The notes under the pieces were generated by a model that saw only the letters and a list, made by a program, of their open reading frames with translations, did no database searches and had not been told where the DNA came from. From contig JALSNL010000049.1 of NCBI GenBank assembly GCA_026987055.1, positions 1-5,151 of the forward strand: DNA of 5,151 nt. Direction: 5' to 3'. Below, piece after piece: positions 1 through 5,151 of the stretch. Within the stretch, counting starts at the first letter, position 1. Every line of letters begins with the position of its first letter. The DNA is from Melioribacteraceae bacterium (GTDB lineage: Bacteria; Bacteroidota; Ignavibacteria; Ignavibacteriales; Melioribacteraceae). A program made the translations under genes and the position numbers.

Positions 1-2
1 CC

Positions 3-1652
3 GAACAAAATAAAGTTTTAGAAAAATATTATAAAAATTTTATTAGAGGCGGTGTTAATCTTGATGCAGAACAAAAATCCGAATTTAGGAAATTAAACCA
101 AGAAATTTCTCTGTTATCATTAAAGTTTGGTGAAAATGTTTTAAAAGAGAATAACAAATTTGAACTTATAATTACCAACAAAAAAGATTTATCCGGTTTG
201 CCGGATGGTGTAATTCATTCCGCGGTAGAAACGGCAAAAGAAAAAGGTTACAAAAACAAATGGGTTTTTACTATTCAAAAACCAAGCATGATTCCATTCT
301 TGCAATATTCCACTCAAAGAAAACTACGTGAAAAAATTTATCGTGCGTATTTTACAAAAGGAGACCACAACGATTCATTGGATAATAAAAAGATTATTTT
401 ACAACTTACATCTTTAAGACTTAAACGTGCAAAAATACTCGGTTATAAAAATCACGCAGAATATGTTTTGGAAGAACAAATGGCAAAGAATCCTAAAAAT
501 GTTTACAGCTTATTAAACAAAGTCTGGAAGCCTGCATTAAAAAGAGCCAAATCCGAACGGGACGAAATGCAGCAATTAATTTACGACGAAGGGAACAACT
601 TTAAACTTAAACCTTGGGATTGGTGGTATTATGCCGAAAAATTAAAAATAAAAAAATATAATTTAGACGAAGAAGAATTACGTCCTTACTTCAAACTGGA
701 AAATGTTATTAAAGGTGTATTCGGTTTGGCAACCAAACTATTTGGCATTCAATTTATAGAAAGAAACGATATTCCCAAATATCATCCGGATGTAAAGATT
801 TTTGAAGTAAAAGAAAAAAACGGCAAACATATTGGAATTTTATATACGGATTATTTCCCTCGTGCAAGTAAACGCAGCGGTGCTTGGATGGATGAGTTCC
901 AACGCCAACACAAAGTAAACGGAAAAATGGTTTATCCCATTATTTATAACGTTGGAAATTTTACAAAACCGACAAAAGACAAACCTGCACTTTTAAGTCT
1001 TGACGAAGTTCATACTTTATTTCATGAATTTGGTCATGCTTTGCACGGTTTACTTTCCAATTGTAATTATGAATCTGTTGCCGCAACGGAAACACCGCGA
1101 GATTTTGTTGAATTTCCGTCTCAAGTAATGGAAAATTGGGCACTGCACCCCGATGTGTTAAAAACCTATGCAAAGCATTACAAGACCGGAAAAGTAATTC
1201 CACAAAAACTTATTCATAAAATAGAAAATGCAAGTTTGTTTAATCAAGGTTTTGAAACAGTCGAATATCTCGCCGCTTCTTTTTTAGATATGGATTGGCA
1301 TACAATTGAAAAAAATGTAAAAGATGTTGATGAATTTGAAAAAAAATCAATGGAAAAGATTGGACTAATTAAAGAAATTATTCCACGATACAGAAGCACA
1401 TATTTTCGGCATATTTTTTCCGGCGGATATTCTGCCGGTTATTATAGTTATATTTGGTCTGCTGTTTTAGATGCCGATGCTTTTGATGCTTTTGTAAAAT
1501 CCGGAAATGTTTACAATAAGGAACTTGCAAAAAAATATAGAAAATATATACTAGCTTCCGGCGGAACGGATGATTCTATGGTACTTTATAAAAAATTCAG
1601 AGGGAAAGCTCCTTCAATTGAACCCTTGCTTAAAAAGCGAGGACTTGATTAG
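3..1652 (+). CDS. dcp: M3 family zinc metallopeptidase, peptidyl-dipeptidase Dcp-like (5' end outside window)
   Basis: This is probably a peptidyl-dipeptidase, a zinc enzyme that removes C-terminal dipeptides from oligopeptides. The frame is open from base 3 with no stop, so the gene starts upstream of the window. The TTG at 198 is an internal Leu codon, because family-like sequence continues before it. 549 residues are visible, against about 680-700 for typical Dcp, so roughly 130-150 N-terminal residues are missing, including any signal peptide. In visible-fragment numbering, the zinc-binding and catalytic HEFGH motif is at 341-345, with E342 as the expected general base. The third zinc ligand is E370 within TPRDFVEFPSQ (364-374), 29 residues after the first His, a hallmark of the Dcp branch. 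RASKRSGAW (287-295) and GGYSAGYYSYIW (474-485) are also conserved. Y476 and Y483 match the tyrosines that assist catalysis in M3 oligopeptidases. The C-terminus is intact. Whether the enzyme is cytosolic or exported cannot be told here. Family assignment is firm; the exact specificity is inferred. Confidence 0.95.
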   Translation, partial: EQNKVLEKYYKNFIRGGVNLDAEQKSEFRKLNQEISLLSLKFGENVLKENNKFELIITNKKDLSGLPDGVIHSAVETAKEKGYKNKWVFTIQKPSMIPFLQYSTQRKLREKIYRAYFTKGDHNDSLDNKKIILQLTSLRLKRAKILGYKNHAEYVLEEQMAKNPKNVYSLLNKVWKPALKRAKSERDEMQQLIYDEGNNFKLKPWDWWYYAEKLKIKKYNLDEEELRPYFKLENVIKGVFGLATKLFGIQFIERNDIPKYHPDVKIFEVKEKNGKHIGILYTDYFPRASKRSGAWMDEFQRQHKVNGKMVYPIIYNVGNFTKPTKDKPALLSLDEVHTLFHEFGHALHGLLSNCNYESVAATETPRDFVEFPSQVMENWALHPDVLKTYAKHYKTGKVIPQKLIHKIENASLFNQGFETVEYLAASFLDMDWHTIEKNVKDVDEFEKKSMEKIGLIKEIIPRYRSTYFRHIFSGGYSAGYYSYIWSAVLDADAFDAFVKSGNVYNKELAKKYRKYILASGGTDDSMVLYKKFRGKAPSIEPLLKKRGLD

Positions 1653-1698
1653 CAAATGTTTTTAGAAAATAAAATTTGTGTAAATTTAAAGTGATTAT

Positions 1699-1704
1699 AA
1701 AGGA
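1699..1704 (+). promoter_or_regulatory. Ribosome binding site for the GTG-started ktrB
   Basis: AAAGGA lies 12 bases before the GTG at 1717, a little farther than ideal. An in-frame TAA at 1714-1716 directly precedes the GTG, so translation in this frame cannot begin earlier. No ATG occurs in frame before the conserved first pore loop region, which makes the GTG the best start. The non-ATG start and long spacing suggest modest translation; that is inference. Confidence 0.6.
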
Positions 1705-1716
1705 AAATTTATATAA

Positions 1717-3093
1717 GTGAATATTTTTAGAAAAATTTATATCAATTATTTATCTAAATTAACTCCGCAAACAATTCTAGTTTTGTCGTTTGCTTCGGTA
1801 ATATTTTTGGGTGGCATTTTATTAATGATGCCTTTTTCATTAAATGGAACAAGTATTTCATTTGTAGATTCCCTTTTTACTTCTGCTTCGGCAACTTGCG
1901 TAACCGGACTTATTGTTGTTGATACGGCAACTTTTTTTTCCAGAACCGGACAAATTATTATATTGGCATTAATTCAAATTGGCGGAATCGGCGTAATGTC
2001 TTTTTCGGTTTTATTTCTCTTTTTCTTAAAGGGAAAATTCGGAATTGGAAGTAGAGAAATTATACAAGAAACTCTTTCCTTTTTTGATACTATTGATGTT
2101 AAGTCGCTTTTGAAATCCGTATTTATTTTTACAATTACAATAGAAGGAATAGGAGCTTTTCTTTTAACAATAAGATTTATGTTTGATATGCCTTTTGGTA
2201 CCGCACTTTATCAAGCAATATTTCATTCCGTTTCCGCTTTTTGTAATGCCGGTTTCAGTACTTTTTCAGATAATTTAATGCAATATCAATCCGATATTTT
2301 TGTAAACGTTATTATTATGTTGTTAATAATTTTAGGCGGCATCGGTTTTATTGTACTTTACGAGTTTAATAAAATGGGAATTAAAAATTTTGATTTCCAA
2401 AAATTTTCACTGCATTCTAAAGTTGTAATTAAAATGTCTATAGCTTTAATTTTTATTGGAGCAATCTTATTGTTTTTATTTGAATATAATGTTTCCATGA
2501 AAGACCAAAATTTATATTCAAAAATTCTGGCATCGTTTTTTCAATCCGTTAGTGCACGAACAGCCGGTTTTAATACAATAGATATTTATTCCTTATCTAT
2601 GCCTGCATTATTTACAATTATTGTTTTAATGTTTATCGGTGCATCTCCCGCATCTGCCGGAGGCGGTATTAAAACGGCAACTTTAGCTGTGGTTAATGCT
2701 TTTATCTGGTCAAAGCTTAAAGATTCTAAAAATGTAAATATCGGTTTTCATAGTTTACCATTTAAGGTTATATCCAAAGCAATTATTATTGTTGTTTTTG
2801 CTATAACAACCATTGTATCGTTTTCTTTTTTAATTACAATAATTGAATTACATAATATTCCGTTTAGTTCAAATGCAGATAGATTTTTACAAGTATTTTT
2901 TGAAGTTGTTTCAGCATTTGGCACGGTTGGTTTATCTACCGGTATTACAGCCGATTTTTCTAATGCCGGAAGAATTTTAATCACAATTTTGATGCTTATA
3001 GGCAGAGTTGGTCCGCTTACAATTGCTTCGGCAATAGGAAGCAAAAAAACAAAAGATATTAAATACGCAAAAGAAAATTTATTAGTAGGATAA
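1717..3093 (+). CDS. ktrB: Potassium uptake protein, KtrB/TrkH family membrane subunit
   Basis: This is the K+-translocating subunit of a Ktr-type uptake system in the inner membrane; in the family it works as a dimer on a cytosolic RCK ring. At 458 residues it has the usual KtrB length and lacks the extra N-terminal helices of long TrkH proteins. It shows the fourfold membrane-pore-membrane plan. The filter glycines are G64 (ATCVTGL), G179 (FCNAGF), G284 (ARTAGF) and G405 (GTVGL). Membrane segments lie at about 20-40, 78-104, 130-152, 193-217, 236-255, 296-323, 350-377 and 417-440. GASPASAGGGIKT (308-320) matches the flexible intramembrane gate loop. IGRVGPLT (428-435) carries the conserved pore-blocking arginine, R429. 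Family members are commonly Na+-dependent, but this cannot be read from the sequence. The start is GTG, directly after an in-frame stop. The partner ktrA follows three bases downstream, so the two are almost certainly co-transcribed. The 64-base gap after dcp holds no clear terminator, so read-through from dcp is possible. Confidence 0.96.
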   Translation: MNIFRKIYINYLSKLTPQTILVLSFASVIFLGGILLMMPFSLNGTSISFVDSLFTSASATCVTGLIVVDTATFFSRTGQIIILALIQIGGIGVMSFSVLFLFFLKGKFGIGSREIIQETLSFFDTIDVKSLLKSVFIFTITIEGIGAFLLTIRFMFDMPFGTALYQAIFHSVSAFCNAGFSTFSDNLMQYQSDIFVNVIIMLLIILGGIGFIVLYEFNKMGIKNFDFQKFSLHSKVVIKMSIALIFIGAILLFLFEYNVSMKDQNLYSKILASFFQSVSARTAGFNTIDIYSLSMPALFTIIVLMFIGASPASAGGGIKTATLAVVNAFIWSKLKDSKNVNIGFHSLPFKVISKAIIIVVFAITTIVSFSFLITIIELHNIPFSSNADRFLQVFFEVVSAFGTVGLSTGITADFSNAGRILITILMLIGRVGPLTIASAIGSKKTKDIKYAKENLLVG

Positions 3094-3096
3094 AAA

Positions 3097-3753
3097 ATGA
3101 AAAACATAGCAATTATCGGTTTAAGCAGTTTCGGTTATTATTTATGTGAATCTTTAAGTTCACACGGTTTTAACATAATGGCAATTGATATTGTTGAAGA
3201 ATCGGTAAATAAAGTAAAGCCGTTTGTTCGCAAAGCTGTTATTGGTGATGCAAGAGATAAAAATTTTTTATTACAGTTGGGTATTGCGGATTTTGATACC
3301 GTAATAATATCCGTTGGCAGTAAAATGGATACAAGCATTCTGGTTACACTTTATATGAAAGAATTGGAAATAAATGAAATTATTGCCAAAGCCACAAGCG
3401 AAGACCATGCAAAAATATTGGAAAAAATCGGGGCAACCAGAATAGTTTTTCCCGAACGCGATGTAGCAAAAAGAATGGCTCATACGCTGGCATCACCAAA
3501 CTTTTTGGAATTTATTCCGCTAACGGAAGGATTCAGTTTAATTGAAATAACCCCGCCTCCGGAATGGATGGGGAAAAAACTTATGGAGCTTGAATTAACC
3601 AGAAAATATAATATACAAATTTCTATGATTAGAGAAATTATACCGGAACGTGTTGTTATTCCCAATGGAGAATTTGTTCTTAAAGATAGCGATATACTTT
3701 ACGTTATTGGTGATAATGATAATTTAAATTCTTTACAAAAAGATATTAGTTAA
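3097..3753 (+). CDS. ktrA: Potassium uptake regulatory subunit, KtrA/TrkA family RCK protein
   Basis: This is the cytosolic gating subunit of the Ktr K+ transporter. RCK proteins of this kind form an octameric ring under the KtrB dimer and bind ATP or ADP and often c-di-AMP or cations. The 218 residues match a single-RCK KtrA (about 220) rather than the double-RCK TrkA of enterobacteria. The Rossmann-type RCK_N domain spans about 1-122: strand and loop IIGLSSFG (6-13), D31 at the end of strand 2 (ribose binding), GDARD (50-54) and FPERD (118-122). E120 aligns with the cation-site glutamate of B. subtilis KtrA. An RCK_C/TrkA_C domain covers about 138-216. The loop is unusual: canonical GLGRFG is GLSSFG here, losing the middle glycine and the arginine. 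AGTAGGA at 3084-3090, inside the end of ktrB, serves as ribosome binding site six bases before the ATG, which implies translational coupling. No plus-strand terminator is evident after the stop. Confidence 0.95.
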   Translation: MKNIAIIGLSSFGYYLCESLSSHGFNIMAIDIVEESVNKVKPFVRKAVIGDARDKNFLLQLGIADFDTVIISVGSKMDTSILVTLYMKELEINEIIAKATSEDHAKILEKIGATRIVFPERDVAKRMAHTLASPNFLEFIPLTEGFSLIEITPPPEWMGKKLMELELTRKYNIQISMIREIIPERVVIPNGEFVLKDSDILYVIGDNDNLNSLQKDIS

Positions 3754-3786
3754 AATTCAATACCCTTTTTTAACTGACTTTACCGG

Positions 3787-3829
3787 AAAAAAAATAGGGC
3801 TATCAGTAAAATAATTATAGACAGCCCTA
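3787..3829 (-). terminator. Intrinsic terminator of the 194-aa outer-membrane protein gene
   Basis: A 10-bp stem (3795-3804 with 3820-3829) encloses a 15-base loop. Read on the minus strand, the arms are TAGGGCTGTC and GATAGCCCTA, including one G-U pair, and eight U's follow at once (3794 down to 3787). On the plus strand the same position is an A-C mismatch and no U-run follows, so it should act only on minus-strand transcripts. It lies 27 bases after the stop codon of the minus-strand gene. Confidence 0.85.
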
Positions 3830-3855
3830 AAAATAAAATGTAAATATTTTAATAT

Positions 3856-4440
3856 TTAGTTAATTCCGAATAAAAGACCAAGCTCCATTGTTAAATGAGC
3901 TTTTGAGCCGTTATTATTTATAATATTATATTTTAAATTTCCGTCAACTTTGAAGCCATCACTAATTTCATAAACTGCACCGCCACCAAAACCAAAACCA
4001 AAATCTACATTAGTAGCACCTTTATATTTAGTTTCAACATTATTTATAGTAATAGAATAATCAGAGATACCAAAAATATGTAATCCGGCTTCTATTAAAG
4101 CATAAGGCATTAAATTACGCTGAGGGAAATAGAGTCTGGCCCCTATCATAACAGGAATAGATGTAAAAGATCCATCTGCTTGAGCTTTGAAATTCTCTGT
4201 TATTGTTGGAATATCTCTTCCCCAGGATATAAAACCAATAGAACCGGTTGCTTCAAATTTTCTGGAAATGCCGTAGATAAAATTACCTTTTATTCCGAAT
4301 CCCATAGTTGCAATATCATTAAATTCTGCTATCGGAATAGAAAAAATAGCATTTACTCCGACATAGATTGGGTTTCTTTGAGCATTCATAAAAGTAGTGG
4401 TAAATAATAATAAAGCAATGGAAGCCAATAGTTTCTTCAT
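3856..4440 (-). CDS. Secreted outer-membrane beta-barrel (porin-family) protein, 194 aa
   Basis: This is a small outer-membrane beta-barrel protein of the OMP_b-brl/porin-family type; its specific role is unknown. The first 20 residues are a Sec signal peptide: MKKLL, a hydrophobic core, then FMNA with likely signal peptidase I cleavage before Q21. The mature part alternates hydrophobic and polar residues and is rich in Gly and aromatics, as in antiparallel barrel strands. Examples are IPVMIGARLYF (95-105) and PYALIEAGLHIF (112-123), a strand pair often seen in this superfamily, and a Gly/Phe-rich stretch at 147-154. The C-terminus, MELGLLFGIN, is a final strand but ends in Asn rather than an aromatic. 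AGGGGA (4447-4452 on the opposite strand) sits six bases before the ATG and supports this start. The gene has its own terminator and faces the ktrBA operon tail to tail. It does not look like a close paralogue of the next barrel gene. Family level is confident; ligand and function are not assignable. Confidence 0.85.
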   Translation of the reverse strand: MKKLLASIALLLFTTTFMNAQRNPIYVGVNAIFSIPIAEFNDIATMGFGIKGNFIYGISRKFEATGSIGFISWGRDIPTITENFKAQADGSFTSIPVMIGARLYFPQRNLMPYALIEAGLHIFGISDYSITINNVETKYKGATNVDFGFGFGGGAVYEISDGFKVDGNLKYNIINNNGSKAHLTMELGLLFGIN

Positions 4441-4521
4441 AGCAAATCCCCTGAAAATATGATAATAACTTACTAATTTATTAAATATAGAAAATACAGA
4501 TTTTTAATTTAATTTTAAAGA

Positions 4522-4551
4522 ATTATCTATATGGATTATACGAATTAACAA
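4522..4551 (-). promoter_or_regulatory. Possible sigma70-like promoter for the 194-aa barrel gene
   Basis: On the minus strand, TTGTTA (4546-4551) is followed after 18 bases by GATAAT (4522-4527, five of six matches to TATAAT). This would give a leader of roughly 75 bases before the ATG at 4440. The -35 part overlaps the U-tract of the upstream gene's terminator. The region is very AT-rich, so such matches arise easily by chance. A second TATAAT (4535-4540) lies within the spacer but has no well-spaced -35 partner. The classical Bacteroidota pattern TAnnTTTG was not found here. Confidence 0.25.
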
Positions 4552-4583
4552 AAAATGCGATACTCAATTAAGAATATCGCATT
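4550..4583 (-). terminator. Intrinsic terminator of the 172-aa outer-membrane protein gene
   Basis: A 12-bp stem (4554-4565 with 4572-4583) encloses a six-base loop. The outer nine pairs are perfect (AATGCGATA with TATCGCATT). One inner pair is G-U on the minus strand but a C-A mismatch on the plus strand. The minus-strand transcript continues with four U's, then GUU; counting the stem end, the U-run is six long. It lies about 30 bases after the stop at 4613, so it ends that gene's transcript and separates it from the next minus-strand gene. Confidence 0.8.
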
Positions 4584-4612
4584 GAAAAACTATTCAGAGT
4601 TGAATTGGTTAA

Positions 4613-5131
4613 TTAGAATTTAAAATCCAATCCCAAATCAAGTGCGGCACCAGTTCCAGCTCCGAATCTTGCGTGAGCTGCCATATTGGGAGAGAACCAA
4701 TATCTTGCTCCTCCTTGAAATCCAAACCAAATTCCACCGCTAAAACCAGAATTAAGATATTGGTTTAATATACCATTCCCAGCCCAACTTGATGAGCCGG
4801 CATTATATGCCAAGGTTAGTCCGAGATAAGGATCAATTTTCCCATCACCTATTTTGAAATGGTAATTTCCTTGTGCTCCAACAACAATATAAGTAAAATT
4901 CCAAAATTCGTTACCATAGCTCCAATATCTAAAAATTCCTCCAACTCCAATTAATCCGGGGACATCTTTTATTTTCATTCCGTATTCGTAATTTGCTCCA
5001 AAAGACAAAGTGGAACCTAAAAACGAAATACCTATAGAAGGTCCGGCATGGCTTTTACCTTCTTGAAATTGTGCGTTTATACTGCTCGAAACAAAAAACA
5101 AAAGGGCTAAAACTAATATTGCTTTCTTCAT
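4613..5131 (-). CDS. Secreted outer-membrane beta-barrel protein, 172 aa
   Basis: This is a small predicted outer-membrane barrel protein; its substrate or role is not recognisable. Residues 1-20 form a signal peptide (MKKAIL, hydrophobic core, SSSINA) with likely cleavage before Q21. The mature chain is rich in Gly, Phe, Tyr and Trp with alternating patterns. Examples are IGVGGIFRYWSYG (61-73), IVVGAQGNYHF (82-92), PYLGLTLAYN (101-110) and GFQGGARYWFSPN (137-149). The chain ends LGLDFKF, a terminal strand closing with Phe, the typical recognition feature for the BAM assembly machinery. There are no cysteines in the mature part. The start is set by AAGGAGA (5138-5144 on the opposite strand) six bases before the ATG, the strongest ribosome binding site in the window. 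The promoter lies outside. A terminator follows the stop, so this gene and the 194-aa barrel gene are probably separate transcripts. It could be a porin-like channel or a structural barrel. Confidence 0.83.
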   Translation of the reverse strand: MKKAILVLALLFFVSSSINAQFQEGKSHAGPSIGISFLGSTLSFGANYEYGMKIKDVPGLIGVGGIFRYWSYGNEFWNFTYIVVGAQGNYHFKIGDGKIDPYLGLTLAYNAGSSSWAGNGILNQYLNSGFSGGIWFGFQGGARYWFSPNMAAHARFGAGTGAALDLGLDFKF

Positions 5132-5151
5132 AAAACATCTCCTTATTTGTT

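Noticed and set aside
198..200. TTG as the start codon of the M3 peptidase
   Set aside because: The same frame is open back to base 3 and encodes family-like sequence, so this is an internal Leu codon of a gene that begins outside the window.
961..1203. Minus-strand open frame across the peptidase active-site region
   Set aside because: It is antisense to the HEFGH motif of a conserved enzyme; no independent support.
1653..1678. CAAAT / ATTTG inverted repeat after the peptidase gene as a terminator
   Set aside because: There are only a few A-T-rich pairs and no U-tract; such repeats are expected by chance in this composition.
1672..1701. Promoter for ktrB in the gap after dcp
   Set aside because: The TTGTGT and TATAAA candidates are only 14 bases apart and the latter overlaps the ribosome binding site. 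A TA/TTTG match has one base too many for the Bacteroidota TAnnTTTG pattern.
2748..3107. Open frame of 119 codons on the minus strand inside ktrB/ktrA
   Set aside because: It lies antisense to strongly conserved KtrB membrane segments and resembles no protein I know; shadow of the real gene.
3138..3665. Three minus-strand open frames inside ktrA (3138-3338, 3271-3483, 3480-3665)
   Set aside because: They overlap a clear RCK gene and partly each other, and show no recognisable protein features.
3748..3775. Inverted repeat AGTTAAAA / TTTTAACT at the ktrA stop codon as a plus-strand terminator
   Set aside because: The stem is almost entirely A-T, has a 12-base loop and is not followed by a U-run, so it is too weak to call.
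4180..4407. Plus-strand open frame inside the 194-aa barrel gene
   Set aside because: It is antisense to a gene with signal peptide, ribosome binding site and terminator; the translation is unremarkable.
3856..5131. The two barrel genes as a recent tandem duplication
   Set aside because: Beyond similar signal peptides and general beta-barrel composition, the mature sequences share no motifs I could align.

Overview
The window is AT-rich chromosomal DNA from what looks like a Gram-negative bacterium of the Bacteroidota/Ignavibacteriota (FCB) group. Three things suggest this. There are two small outer-membrane beta-barrel genes. Both of their signal peptides end in N-A|Q, with glutamine at position +1, a hallmark of Bacteroidota-type secreted proteins. 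The base composition is low in GC. Clear Shine-Dalgarno sequences precede four start codons, which fits Ignavibacteriota-like relatives better than classical Bacteroidia, where such sites are weak. This placement is an inference.

Left part, plus strand (1-3753). The window opens inside an M3-family zinc metallopeptidase of the peptidyl-dipeptidase Dcp type. Its reading frame is open from the first bases and ends at 1652. After a 64-base gap comes a two-gene potassium-uptake operon. The first gene is a KtrB/TrkH-type channel-like membrane subunit with a GTG start at 1717. Three bases after its stop follows the KtrA/TrkA-type RCK regulatory subunit (3097-3753). KtrB forms the K+ path in the inner membrane. 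KtrA is a cytosolic nucleotide-binding ring expected to gate it.

Right part, minus strand (3787-5151). Two separate genes encode small secreted outer-membrane beta-barrel proteins (194 and 172 aa). Each has a signal peptide, a good ribosome binding site and its own intrinsic terminator. Both terminator hairpins contain a G-U pair that forms only in the minus-strand transcript, followed by U-tracts on that strand, so their direction is clear. The ktrBA operon and the 194-aa gene converge at about 3754-3855.

No RNA genes, mobile elements, CRISPR arrays or long repeats were seen. I found no convincing new multi-gene system. The most notable point is that the KtrA nucleotide-binding loop carries serines where canonical KtrA has glycine and the ATP gamma-phosphate-contacting arginine.
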